64,000 nucleotides of DNA, from NCBI RefSeq assembly GCF_000524195.1, contig NW_020170384.1, positions 1,674,517 through 1,738,516 on the forward strand. Reading direction: 5' to 3'. How positions within the stretch are numbered: the stretch's first letter is position 1; each line of letters begins with the position of its first letter. Shown here piece by piece: positions 48,749 through 61,495 of the stretch. The notes under the pieces are model-generated. The model did no database searches, was not told where the DNA came from, and was given only the letters and a program-made list of their open reading frames with translations. Source of the DNA: Echinococcus granulosus (lineage: Eukaryota; Platyhelminthes; Cestoda; Cyclophyllidea; Taeniidae). Position numbers and translations under genes: made by a program.

Positions 48749-51700
48749 ATGGGAAACATTATCCGACTTCTCACGGGTCGTTTTGAGGAGATAAAGGATG
48801 ATGCCGACATATTTGTTGACTTTGAAAGTATGTTATGAGTCTGTTATTTCGCTTACCTCCAAACAACTAAAAACGATCGCTTCAATAGATTGCCAGCCAT
48901 CTGACGAGGAATACGACCTTTGGATGGAAATAAACACGAAACTGGCACATACAGATGATATTTTAATGATCGTACGAAACTACCCCGGAGCCGCGGCCCA
49001 AATTCGAAGCGCTATTGAACGCTACACTGATGACGCTGCTCAGGAGGCAGCCTGGGAAGCCTTAGTACCGCTAGTTCATCAACTTCGTATCTGCTACGAC
49101 TTCGGTGTTTATTTGGGTAGTCTATTGTATTTGAAATCACTAGGATTCGCTGCGCAATTTGCCTTTATGTCTAACGATGATCTTCCTTGGACTTGTTTTT
49201 TCCTACTTAAATGAAGGAGTTTAATTTCTACCTTTAAGTATGTCGTTACTGTTCTTCAGAGACAGATTTGAACTTGAATGTGTATTGGTATATGATTTGA
49301 AACTTCCTTATGAGTTCTGTAACCTTAGCACGTTTTATTCAGAAGTGGGAGTCAAATATTTGGGTCAGTGCTCTTCAGAATTGTATATGTTCGTCTAATG
49401 CGTTCACTATTTACGGATGTCATCTGTGAATGGCGTCGTTTATTACATTGAAATGACTTACCGCCTAATATATTCGCTTAACTTAAATTCAGTCTTTGTT
49501 TTCGTCCGAAAAATATTATCCTCTGTTTGTTTTCGTCCTCTCTACAGCACAAACTGTTCCTCGGCTTCTCCATGCACTCTGTTCAGACGAACTTACCGTC
49601 TGGGAACATCTGGAATCCCAACAGGCCTTGTTCAAACAATTTGCTGAAATTCTCGATTTCATTATGCAATTCGACAACATTAAGGTTTGGTTTCCTTCAA
49701 AATATTTTACTTATCAGTAATTTTACAGCCCTGTTTACCGCCCCTGTTATTAGAGCTTCCGTAACTTATTTTGTTTTACTTTTTATTTGAAATCTCTTCA
49801 TAATTACTGTGTTTGTTCTATACATTTAGTGTTGTTTAAGGCATAAGTTCAGAACTCTAAGCGCCATGATTGTTTCTACTGGTTAAGATGATACTTCACA
49901 TGCTTTTGCCATATCGATTTGTTGGATTTTTATTGGGTTTTTAGTAGATCAATTCAACTACAAACTGCATTCAGCACCGCTATTTTCGATAAATTTGTCT
50001 ATTTCCACCCTTTTTTGCGTCCTTTCCTCCATTTTTGGCAACTTTTCCTCCACTTTGTTTTAGTCCTCTGTTCCTGGTTGTACAGTAGTTGGTCTTAAGA
50101 CAAAGTAGAAAAAGGCGTCAAAATCTTTTCTTGTTTATCCTCGTTAAACTAATCGAAATTTTCATCTGCTGCAGTGCTTTCTGAGTTGAAGGTGGAATGC
50201 GTAGTTTGCCATGTCTCAATCGTATATGCTCTTAATTAAAGTCGTCATATTTCGAAATTTCTGCTCAGGCATGCTATTCTTGTATCTCATTGCGGCACAT
50301 AATGCTCATATCATTTCAAAAGCAGCTTATTTGGTAACTTCTACCCATCATCATACTTGGGATATTCAGGAAAAAATCCCCACTATAGGCATTTCTCGTC
50401 TGCATCGACAAATCTCTAGCTCTATCCGCTTGTTTGTGCTCCCAGCTTGGCAAGGCATGACTCAGTGTGATGCATTAGGGAAAGGTGAAAAACTAGAGTT
50501 TTCCTATAAGTTGCGCATTTGTCCGTATACATCTGACTCACTTTTGCTTTGTCTCTGCTGGTGGAGCGATATTTGATCTATCAGCTTTAGGTGCTTATGC
50601 CTCTACTGTTATGACCTTTCGTCGAATCAAACCCATTGTTTGGCCACCAGGATTTCCCATTTTTGATATCGACCTCTGTAAACCTTTGACTTGGTGGTTA
50701 AAGTCGTTTTGTGATTGCTTCTGCTGTTTACGAGGCGTCTGAGACGTATTTTTTTCCAGGTGAAGGCTTTCTATCTTGACTGATATTGATACAGTTCATT
50801 TTTACCTTACCATCTTTACCTTTTCGCGAGTTAAGCACAAGCATACTGAGTTATTTACAATTTAAATGATTTCATGAAGGGCGCATAGGCTTGTTCCCAT
50901 TGTTTTAATTAGTTACGGTTTGATAATTGAAAGCTATATTACGTTTTATCCTTACAAGAACCGTTTAAATTTTGTTCCACTTAGAGACTGGATTATGACG
51001 GAGCTGATCATGTTTTGAGATCGCTTTCGTGTCTGTAACTTCAATTGTTTCTTGTAATTCTCAAGGAATAAGATGGCAAGTAACGTCGGCAAACTCTTTC
51101 CTCACCTCAATAGGCATCACTACTTTCCCAAACGAAAGTTCGGCTTTACCTCGTTAGTGTAATTCTCACGATCAAGTTTTGCGCAGAGCCCGAGAGGGAG
51201 CAGAGATTATTGCAAGTGAATACATCTTACTTTTACAATTACTAAATTAAATTGAAAGCGTATTTTTTAGTATTCGATGCAATTTCTCCGAGTACCAGGC
51301 TATTAATGGGCCTCGTTATATGGAGCCAAAAATATTTGCCCCAATTAGTCTGTCTCACACTATTATGGATCCATGAATTCATGCATTTTGGCGCTAAAGT
51401 AAGAACGGTAGTGGCATTTATGCTGAAAATTTCGAAGTATCATTAGCTTAACTTCATCGCCGGTTTAATCTCTTCCATTCCACAACCGTGAACTTATTCA
51501 TATTATGCCTTACTTTTTGGTCTTACCTAATACAGTCAGGATCTCGTTCTCTCTGCGGGCTATAGTTTTTGTCTTAGGCTCAAAGTCCACTTTCAACCGC
51601 CTCCAAAACATCACATCCATCTTCCTTGGATCTTTTTTTGCTTAGTATGCCTATTTGCCAGTTTGTGCTTCTCCGTTACACTTTACTTTTGTTGATTTCT

Positions 51701-54700
51701 AGGACCTTGCATGTTATTTCGCTGTTGGATGCCCTGACCTATTTTAATAGTACTTTGTTACTAGATAGAGGTTAATAATTTTAACACTTTCACTACCAGT
51801 GTTGCATGATGCGGCTCCCAAAGTTTCTCTCCTGACCTCACATGTCGCACTTATTTGACACAATTAGAGGAAAATGAATTTGGCTAAGTGGAAAACAAAA
51901 TAAGCCCACTTAGTACCATTTTAGAACAACTGGACTTCTGGGCTGCAGCGGTCAATTTCCCTGTGAGGCTGCTAGCGAACGCGTTAGTTACTGTTTTTTT
52001 GACTTGGCGGAGATAAATTTCAAATTATTTTTCTCACTTTCGAAGAATCACTGAAATCTTTATCATCTTTTTTTCGCTGCTGCATTTTTCGATTGATCTG
52101 TTTCTATTTCGATTACTACGAACCATTTCTGATTCGTCGAAGATGCCGTCCTTAATAAACACCATCCACGTATTAGACAGAAGGCATTCATTTTATTAAA
52201 TCTCTATGGTTCACTGTTTTTTGGATGGATGAGGGAAGGGGATCTTCGATCCGAGAATTCCCCCTTGACAAACTGGTTGTTTGTTAGCGGGGTTTTCTAT
52301 CAAAGATAAATGGCTGCAATAGGTGGGATGTGGTTTTGCTGGTCAGTGACTAAGTTATTTGAGTGTGCGACCAGTGTTTTTTTGCGTTGCATCATTGATG
52401 AAAGAGGAGGGAAGAAGAGGGAGATCGTGTGCGCGCCTACGTGTGCGTGGATGACTGGACCCTCCTGCTCGCTCGTCACTCCCTAGCTACGAGTCACATA
52501 GGTCTTGTGTTTATGCCTCCTTCGACCACAATAAGTCCTACCCTCGACGTTGTCTTGCATCATGATTTCCCCATGAATTTCCCACATGTGACAGTATGAT
52601 CATAGCGACTGGTAGATTCGTGTTTACGGCACATTCTGCCACAATACCTCAAGTTCTTCTGTTGTAGGCGTCAATGCCTCTATATCATCGGTTTGTTTGT
52701 AATTTTATGTAAACCTGACGCGTAAGTTAGTACAGGTGGTTTTGCGGACATTTATATGGTGATTGGTGACTTCCTGCTCACCCTCACTGGCTATGACAAC
52801 CCCAGCTCTCTTATCGGAGACGTTTCTTTGCCTTTGTATATCTTCTGTGATTTGGGATAATCAATTTTATTCTCTTTTTCTTTGTAATGATAGATGACTG
52901 TTTTCATAGCTTTCTTGACGACGATAACTCGTGCTTCCATTCTGGACCCTGCACTGTCTGCAGACTTCTTATTTGATAGTCCTTTCTCTTGATTTTGTAT
53001 AATAGTTTACATATATTTCACTGTGATGACTTCGTGAAGCCTGTGCCTTTATCGTTTTGCTAGTAGAGAAATGTTGATCTTGTAGTCCACATTTAGTCTG
53101 ATTGTATTTTTACAGACGAGCCTACACAGTAGGTGGCACTATGATAACCTGATATGCCTTTCTTCATAACTGCTGGTTTAAAGGTGACAACTGTGAGTAT
53201 CCCTTCAAATCCTTCATCTTCCTAAATTGGAGCGATATCAGAATTTCCTCGCAAGATTGAAACACAATGGACTGTCAGTGGACAACAGTACAGTGGCGCA
53301 CGACTCAGTACACCTGGAAAACCTAATTATCCGATTAACCATGTGCACAGTTTGTAACGGACATACGACGATTGTGTATTCTTTCTTTTTTTAGATGACC
53401 AAACCTTCTATCCAGAACGACTTCAGCTTTTACCGTCGGTTGCGCCAAAGAAGAAGGCCTGCAGTCGATTTTTCACGACAGGTATTTGGCCTTCCCTCCG
53501 CCATAATCTAAATAATAAAATTTATCAGGGAAGTGAAATGGTTCAAGCAAACGCCCCTCTATTGTCACGGTTATCGTGGCAGTTATTACAAACAATGCGC
53601 TTTAAGGCACACCGAATTACCACAAAATGCATATTTTTTCCCCGCCTAGATTTCAGCTCCATGCAATGTGGACGGTGCGGAGCCCTTCTTACGACAGGGG
53701 ATTGAGGAGCTGAGTGATGAGTGTTGCAGTAAGATGTCCCTCTTCTACGCGGAAGCCACTCCTATGCTCAAACTTATTAGCCGATATGCCACACAGTGTC
53801 ACATGGTGGTGAGTACTCTTGTAAACAGACTGTTCTTTGCTCTGCAGTGTCTTTGACTTTAATACTATATTCTATTTTTCATTTTTCTCGCTAACACCAA
53901 ATAAGCAGTCGCTGATCTTATTAACTTTATTTAAATCTTGTTAAATTTGTAAAATATAATGGCGCTTTCTGGATTTCTTGTGCCTGTTTTTGATAACTTT
54001 TTTCTATGCAAAGCCTATTTAGAATAAATTGTAGTGTTCTCAACCCAGTCGTGGGTTTCTAATTTACCCTCATCCCTTCGTGGAATATTTTCCACTGGTT
54101 TTTTGCGTGATAGTAATCACTAGTTTCAAATATAGAGTTGAGCAGGTCAATGCTCCCGTCGAATACGTGGACTTTTAAGCACGCAATTTCTGCTTCATTG
54201 TATGAACCTGAGATAAACTACTCCGACTTTGCGATTTCATTTAGTCGCTACCTTGTAGAACTTTGCGGCCTGTTAGCCCACTTTTTTATTTCGCTGCTCT
54301 CCCTACCAGAAGCTTTGAGTCATGTAGGGTCAAATGTCCTTCCACCACTTTTCCAATTGCCTTTCGTGTTTTGTTTTTGTCCACGCAATGCCACTACAAA
54401 TATCTAAAAAGGTACGCTACCATGGCGGTGCTACACGCAGTAGTAAGTGACGAGTGCGTTCAACTACTACCATGAATAACGCAACTGGAGCGTGTAGCGT
54501 GAGCAATGTGGTGGAGTCCAGTCCAGCCATCGCTCAAGATGGTGGGCAACATTCGTAGCACCTCCCTGCACGAAACGGCATGTTGCGATCAACAAAGCTT
54601 CTTGTCGTTGAGTATGTCAAGCTCAAATCTATGGTTATCTGGTCCTATCTACAGAAGACTACAGGCTCAGCAATAGGCGGTTTACACAGCATCACCGTTT

Positions 54701-57700
54701 CAAAGCTGTGTCGACGACAATCCCGGCACAGCAACTTTTTTGCAAGCATTCAGCAAGCCCGTGAAACGAACATTTGCAATTTCGAGAAGCTGGAGTACGC
54801 CGTCCCTTAAGATGGTTCAGCTGTACCAAGAAATCTCCTTGCGTTGAAGCTTCACAGTTATTGTTTGCACCTCGAGACAAATGCACAAGTGTAGCAGCAG
54901 ATAACTGTGTCGAAAAACAAATGTAGTTTACGCTTATTGAGAACTGCATTCTCTTTTAAAAGTTCGAAAGTCCCATTTTTCGTGGTCGCTCATTGTGCTT
55001 GACTTACTATCATCTCACGTAGAGACGGTGTCGATGAATAATCTTCCTTCTTGATGCTCTTTAAACATTCTTTGCACTTGTTTATCCTTTATTAAGGAGT
55101 ACCTTAAACAACTATTCGCCTGATGTCTGATAGGTCTGAAATTTCTCTCTGCGCGCTCATTTGACTTACAAGCAGTCGCCCGTCTCCATACGAGCTCCAT
55201 TCTTATGTCTGTGGAGTGTGGGCTTCCTTCATTAGTGGATGATTATTCGATGGCTAATGGGTACAGAGAGCGTATATCTTGGTGCTTCATTTCGCGCCTC
55301 CGTGACTCTCTCCTTCTTTTTCCAAGAACTTTCTACTGCTGTTGATGCTATCGTACCTATCCGATCAGTAGTATGTTTATCTACCTTTACGGGGGTGGGA
55401 ATAGATTGTATGGTTGCCGTTTTCACTTGTTTCCTTCGACTCATCGCGTGTGTGATTCATCCTACGTCCACACTTGTGTCACGGATTTCGTCTAACTGTG
55501 GTGCGCTACATATTGTAGGTGAGTCTCCAGGCCTATTGTTTCTGTACTTGGAAAATCGAACAACATTCTTAAATTCATTTTTTGGCGAGTAGTCACTGCT
55601 GCATAGTTTAAATAAATGTCTTTTGACGCATTTCTTCCTCAATCTTGTTAATGGTCAGATCAGAAACGTTCTGTGAATCCTTCCCACACCTGCTGTGAAG
55701 CCTACTTTTAGGCTCTAGCACTCCGGTGAAAGTAGCTTCGCATTTCTGTCGTCTGATGATAGGATTTGTAAACAGGATCGTAAAAAGGATCAGTCTGAGT
55801 TTTATGACTAGGGCAATGGAGGTCGGGGCGTTTTTTATTCACTCCTCCCCGCCCTCTGTCAATTTACCGAACTACCACTCTCGTTAATGTTGTTTTTCGT
55901 TCTGACTTTCTTAAGGGCATAAAATTAGGCGCAAAAGAACAGTTTTCAACTAATTTTCATCGTTTTAACTGTGATCGGCCGGATTTGAGATGTTTAATCG
56001 GCCTTTATTATTCTGATTGCTTAGAGGATTTTTCTTTTACCCATTACCGGAAGGCACCTATGGCAAACTGCTGTGTCAATTTATGAGCTGTTAAGCTGAT
56101 TGTCTAGAAATCTGTAAAGTTCTGGCATTTAGTTCTGGAGAAAGGTAAAAAAATCACATGTCAACAACTTCGGCATTTAAGATTCATCGCCCAGCATTCA
56201 ATATTGATCATGAATCACCGTCTGAAATGATGTGGAATTCAGTGAGGTAAATTTCCTGGACACCTGTAGAACTCTAACATTTTGCCTAGAAAAAGAACCA
56301 CTTGTCTCCCAGTTATGCTGCCAACAAGTTTGATGTGCTTTTCATCTATTGGAGGAATTTAGATTCTGGCATTCAGTATTATTGATAATCAACCGTTTCG
56401 AGTTATTTGATTTATGCTCTCTGGTTTTGTGTTATTTTTACTGATATTAGATTATGCAGAGAGCACGTATTTACCCCTTTAATTAACTCCTGCACTTTTT
56501 TGCACCTGCGTTATTTTAATTTGAAGTTTCCCACTTTTGGTAGCCCATTTGAAAGGACACTGCATGTTCTGCACACTTTCTCCCCTCTTTTCGATGCGTA
56601 TTTTTCGTGATATGTACATTCTCCGTTGTAAAAATACCTAAATTAAGGCGTGGTATACTTTGAAATCGAAAAATGTTTGCTATGTGAAAAGCATAGGTGA
56701 CACTGGTTCATGATCTGCGTGTTGGTTTCATTGCCGTTTTGCAAACGTCATTCGCATCCTGCTGACTTTTCACGCATCATTCACACCTCATAAATCATAT
56801 ACATGCATTGTGGGTGGTGCCCATCACCATAGCATTTACTCTGGATCCCAGGTTCTCCCCTTCCCGTTGCCCTATTATGAGCCTCATCCTCTTCTTTGGT
56901 GACTGTTTTTGGTGGTATTTTTGATTTGACACTTCAAGGGTCCTGGCGTTTGCTTATTTGCATCGAAGTCTAGTTTTGTTTACGCGCCTTTGGTTGTGCT
57001 CCGTTGCACTTCAGGGTCACTGTGAAAATTCGGTTCTTGGTGGCGTGAAGTGGGGATATCACATGGAACCAGTCAAACTATGTTTTTCTTGTTTCGGTTG
57101 TATGTGGTGCGTTTGGGTGTGTGCCGACCTGTCATTCGCCCAATCCTCTGTGAAGGCCATTAGTGGGATGTCACTGACTGGGGGGTAGAAGTAAACATTC
57201 AGCCTTCCACCTTAACTTGCCCTATTTCACCCCCTTCTCCACCTCCTCTAAACAGAGCGTGACCTCGTTCAAGTTTTTTTAAGCCTATTTACCTTTATTG
57301 TTTTCTCCTAGGAACATTGAAGTCAGTCCAATTTTCATGTTCTTCCGTAGATTATAATTTCTACAGTTCCTCCTTTTTTGGCTATCTTTTGACAATTCAT
57401 CAGGCTTACGGTTGTACCAGTTTGATGAATTTTTCTGAATTTTACTTCGTTTGGATGTTGTGATTGGTTTTGTTAATACTATTTTTTAACTCCACCTGAA
57501 TCACGAAAACGAATACTACTGGATGACACGGTCGGAGAAGGCATGTTAACTGGTTAAAGAGCCCAGATTTGCTCATTTTCAATTTGTAAGCGCTTATACT
57601 TTCTGCTATTTTTTCCATTTTTTGTTTTTGTTGTGTCAGATACTAGGTCGTAAAAAATTCAGTGCCTCAGACCTATAAATGGGTCCTATTTTTGTCATTT

Positions 57701-60285
57701 GTTGAGAATAGTCAGAGTCTAAGTCCAGGCCTTTATCGTCATCATTGCATTTATTTCAACCTTTAAAACTTTTTCTTTGCGAGACCGATTTTTGTGGCTC
57801 GTGGCGTTTGTAAGCAGATTCTCCCGATGGCTCGATCATGTGAAATATGTCCAGTGGTTGAACTTTTGGCATTTTATAAGTTGAGTTCGATTGTCTTCGT
57901 TATTATTTCCGCCAGAATTATAAAGACGTCATGATCCCAATCAAATATTCAGGGACTTTAATAAATGTGCACTTTCCATGAGCATTCAAGTTGTTTGTTC
58001 TTTATCCCTATCGCTTACAAGGTCGAATTCTTGATGAGAATTATCTCTCTAAATCGTCTATATTTTCTGCCTAAATGTTTTCCCCTGAATCTTGCAGCAC
58101 CGAATATTGCCTGGTTTACTTCTTCAAATTCTTAACCCCTACCGTACTCCACTCGTTCGTTGATGTTCCTTATGCGTCATGTAGCCTTATAATACAGCTA
58201 CCCAATAGGAATAAACACTCGTTTTTTAACTGATGGATGCGAAGTCCTACAGATTCTATACTTCTTAGCTAGTCTCGTATTTTTTCATTTGTTGAGATCG
58301 ATCGCAGTCTTGGCATTTAATGCTGCTAAAACATTTTTATTGTTGTCTCTACGTGTCTACTTCTAGAATGCTTTTGCAATAAGGAAAAGTTATATTCGAC
58401 ACTTTGCTCACTATGTCGTAATGTTGTTTTTATGTAAACAACCACACCGCCCATAGCAGGTTTGTGTGTTGAAGTGTCACCACCACTGCAGTATTGTACA
58501 AAATCACTGGTTTTTTCTCATCTCTGCAATGCACAGACCTTTTGGGGTGATGCTGTAAAGAAAAATTACCTCTATTAGTGCCTTCGCTTCCCATTTGCAT
58601 AGCTAGAATTTGTGCGGCAATTAAGTGCGTGGCAGTTAATTTTTTTAGCATCAAAATAACCCCTGTCTGTAGGAAGACCGCGCAGTAATTCATTAATTTG
58701 CTTGACTGGAGCCCTTCCTAGCCTCGGGATGCGTATGCACTTTTTGCTAAATAAAAGCACTGTCTGCTCTACGTGAGAAATATTTGGACCCATATTAGGT
58801 GAGCGTTTCTTTAACCGTGCCAGTCTAGAAGTAGCCTTATTATAAACGGGCAGCAAGGTTGGGAGACAAGTAGCATAGCTTCCTCCCACCCATGCAGCAG
58901 TCGACTCACGGGGAACTGAAAAATCCGACTCATCTAACTACCTGTGTCGATCGGTCACATCTTCACCCTTACCTTGTACGTCGCTCTTTACACTCCCCTT
59001 GGTGACTCTCCCACTTTGGTAACTACACGAGAAAGAGACTAAAAATCATTCTATAGTTTTGATAACCACAATAAAACTTCTGAATCCAAGGCCATTCCTT
59101 ATTGGGAACTCCATTGTGCGAATGCATTGGCTTTGTTTTGCTAGAATCCCGTCAATATTCTACTGTGAGTATATTCCCTGTATCCATCAAGTTCTATAGG
59201 GAAAATTTCCCCCAAAGTAGGGCTAATAATGCACAATTTTCGCAGTAACTATGCTCTTGATTCATTCCTTGCATTTCTTCGGCCTTTTAAGTTATTTTTT
59301 AGCGGCTTGCAAAAGGGGGATATAAAGTTTTCGAACTACGAACACAACTCATTGTTTTCGATTCAATCAAACTCATAACTCCAGATTGAGTGGCTTGTTC
59401 AAGTTTAGTCTATTTTTTTTTGATATCTCTTCTTTAATGAGTCTCATCGTGTTCGCCCATTTGCAGTAGATGCCTTCCTCCTGTGAAGCTGTGACTTGGC
59501 GTCCAGTCAGTGCATTTGACTACCTTTCCACCAATAGGGCATCTCAATTTCCCTCCAGGACGTGAGGTGTGCCATTCCAGATGTAGGTTTGTTAAAATCG
59601 TACAGGAAGGGTTTTTTTGAGGGGAGGAGCGCCAAGTACTACAAATGACATGCATGTGGCTACAAGCCACGGGAGACTCGAAAGTAATACGTTGTTACAC
59701 AGGCAGCTAAACTAAATAGCATTCTGTTACACAATTCCGGTACCGATCCAATGTCCAAGTTGTCTCTGGAGGCTTCCGAAAAGTACCCTTGTAAACACCG
59801 GGGATCCATTAACATCCATGAAATGTGTTTACCTTTGTATGATAACGGAACCAGAGAGGACTAGAAATGTTTGTTAAGTTGGATATACAACTTTGCACAT
59901 GGCTCCTTTTTCATACTTTCTGCTCTAGGATGCGATGATTCCCATGGATGTCACCTCTGAGTGCCTCGCAGCGATGGCGCATATCTGCCGGGGTTTGCTG
60001 GTGAAGCCTTCCCTGCGGAGTCGCGTAACCCGTGATGACACTCTCATGCTTCTACTACGGGTCATGACGGGCGTTATCATTCTCTACGACCACATCGATC
60101 CCTATGGCGTCTTCCGAAAGACTTCCAAACTTGATGTGAGTATTCCCTTGTCTCAAACTGCGTCATCAATCAGTGAATGAATTTGATCATCAAGTAGAAA
60201 ATAACTGGCAGAGAGCAATCTTATTCGGAATCTAGCCTCCGTGTGATTGCAGTTCGGAGCTTCCATTGTCTACCTGCGTTACCAG
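48749..60285 (+). CDS. CYRI: CYRI (FAM49) Rac1-binding inhibitor of WAVE/SCAR, 3' end incomplete
   Basis: CYRI binds active Rac1 at the membrane and opposes WAVE-driven actin polymerisation. Seven exons join in frame: 48749-48827, 48889-49104, 49548-49684, 53395-53481, 53650-53808, 59929-60135 and 60253-60285. They give 306 residues, with about 20-40 still missing against the usual length of about 320. The start MGNIIRLLTG carries the Gly2 used for N-myristoylation. Family hallmarks follow: EAAWEALVPLVHQLRICYDF, FKQFAEILDFIMQFDNIK, MTKPSIQNDFSFYRR, MSLFYAEATPML (202-213) and GVIILYDHIDPYG (274-286). Arg158-Arg159 match the Rac1-contacting Arg pair of human CYRIB. The last small exon (FGASIVYLRYQ) aligns position by position with the segment after KTSKID in CYRIB. 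It is longest in introns 3 and 5 (3.7 and 6.1 kb). The C-terminal exon is uncertain. Confidence 0.93.
49685..53394. other. 3.7-kb intron of CYRI
   Basis: It runs from a gtttgg donor to a ctttctttttttag acceptor. Open frames here (for example 50211-50576) give hydrophobic, T-rich translations and are probably chance. No repeat or RNA gene was recognised. Confidence 0.6.
53395..53481 (+). CDS. CYRI: Small CYRI exon with the Rac1-binding arginines
   Basis: Twenty-nine codons, opening MTKPSIQNDFSFYRRLRQRR, between two phase-0 introns. It is almost isolated from the other exons by 3.7 kb on the left and is too short to stand out as an open frame. The YRR motif is the key Rac1-contact feature. The run of arginines after it is richer than in the vertebrate protein as I recall it. 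Confidence 0.92.
53809..59928. other. 6.1-kb intron of CYRI
   Basis: It runs from a gtgagt donor to a ttctgctctag acceptor. It holds one copy of a diverged dispersed repeat at 54406-54540 and minus-strand open frames around 58430-58889 that may be decayed coding sequence. The remainder is T-rich intron. Confidence 0.55.
54406..54540 (+). repeat. Diverged dispersed repeat, copy A
   Basis: A 40-bp block (54406-54445, containing ACCATGGCGGTGC) matches 61392-61431 at 31 of 40 positions, most differences being transitions. A second shared block (GTCCAG..CAAGATGG) follows in both copies in the same order and orientation, after 110 bases here and 76 bases in copy B. Confidence 0.55.
60253..60285 (+). 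CDS. CYRI: 33-nt CYRI microexon
   Basis: Eleven codons (FGASIVYLRYQ) lie between a tgtgattgcag acceptor and a gtgact donor, both phase 0, directly after the exon ending KTSKLD. Human CYRIB has MKGCIKVLKDQ at this position. Ile, Leu and Gln are shared at aligned positions and Lys/Arg is conservative. Confidence 0.65.
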
Positions 60286-61391
60286 GTGACTATGGTCGTT
60301 TTGACAAAACAGTGTTCACTTATCCGATCCCATCTGACTTCTGGAACATGCCAGATGATGCATAAGATAAGCGTAATCAAAAATGGCTCTTATTTTGCTC
60401 GACCTTTAAATAGTTCTGGTGACCGTGGATTGTGGAGATGTCCGATCTCACGACCTACACTTTTGATGCTTCTTGACTTTTGAATGAGGGTTGCTGAATT
60501 GCGCAGATCGTCATAAAATGAATTTGTTTTACATATCCAATAAAGTAGTGACAAATTAATAATCCGTGTGGCCTATTATACTCTTTCTATCAGTGTATTC
60601 TAGCACCCATGCTGTGAAAGTCTTGGCCTCATGATTTCAATTTTTCACTCGTGGCTGGAGCTCTTCAGTTTTCAAATTCAAAAAATATTACATTTCATTC
60701 GTACTTGTCGCAAAGTGCCGTTGCTTTTCATGTTGAATGAACTCAGCATATTGGCAATTATGAATTGAATCCGTTTTTTGCTAACAATGCTAGTGTGGAG
60801 CTATCGTCTTGGCGGTTGTAGGAAATTTCATCAGCAGTGAAGAAAAAAGAAGACCCTTTTGCTATCCGCTACGGAATTCTAAGAACACAAGCCCATTCGT
60901 TCCCTCTGTTTTGCAGTTCAGAATAAAACCAGTTCATAAAAAGGTGCCAGTGCTTCCTAACTAGCTGGAATTTTTCACTTACTTGGCCGTCTACTTTTGA
61001 CGATTTATGTGTGACGTAGGTCCCTCTACTATTCCTTAGGCATGGGTCCATTGGCGCCTTGCCAACTTATCACCCGTTCCGCTGAGGCATTCATGTCATT
61101 TCATTTCCTCGCAATGATTCAATGCCCGCCTGTTATCGTAATTGCGTGCTTTTGTTTGCCCAATCGTATGTCCTGTGTAAAACCGCGAATATTCTTAATT
61201 TGTTATGAAAGTAACGAGGGCAGGTCATTAGCCTTCGTTTAATATTTGTTTGTTCCCGAATATCCGATTGACACCTTGCTCTGTTTACTTTGTTCGGACT
61301 GGATTTCGCTCTCCATTCCCGTACTTCTAACGCATCCTCACTGATTAGATAATGAAACAATTTGCCATCTGATATGATTCTGGTAACTACA

Positions 61392-61495
61392 CAAAAGGCA
61401 TGCGACCATGGTGGTGCCGCATGCAGTATTATTAAAACAACTAGCGCCTTTCTCATGGACCACCTTGGTCCAGGTCCCCTTCACCAAGATGGCCA
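61392..61495 (+). repeat. Diverged dispersed repeat, copy B
   Basis: This is the partner of the copy at 54406, in the same orientation and also in CYRI intronic sequence. The block ACCATGGTGGTGC corresponds to ACCATGGCGGTGC in copy A, and GTCCAGGTCC..CAAGATGG to the second shared block. Confidence 0.55.

Noticed and set aside
50211..50576. 121-codon plus-strand frame in a CYRI intron
   Set aside because: The composition is typical of pyrimidine-rich intron. It does not fit between CYRI exons 3 and 4, which already join in phase.
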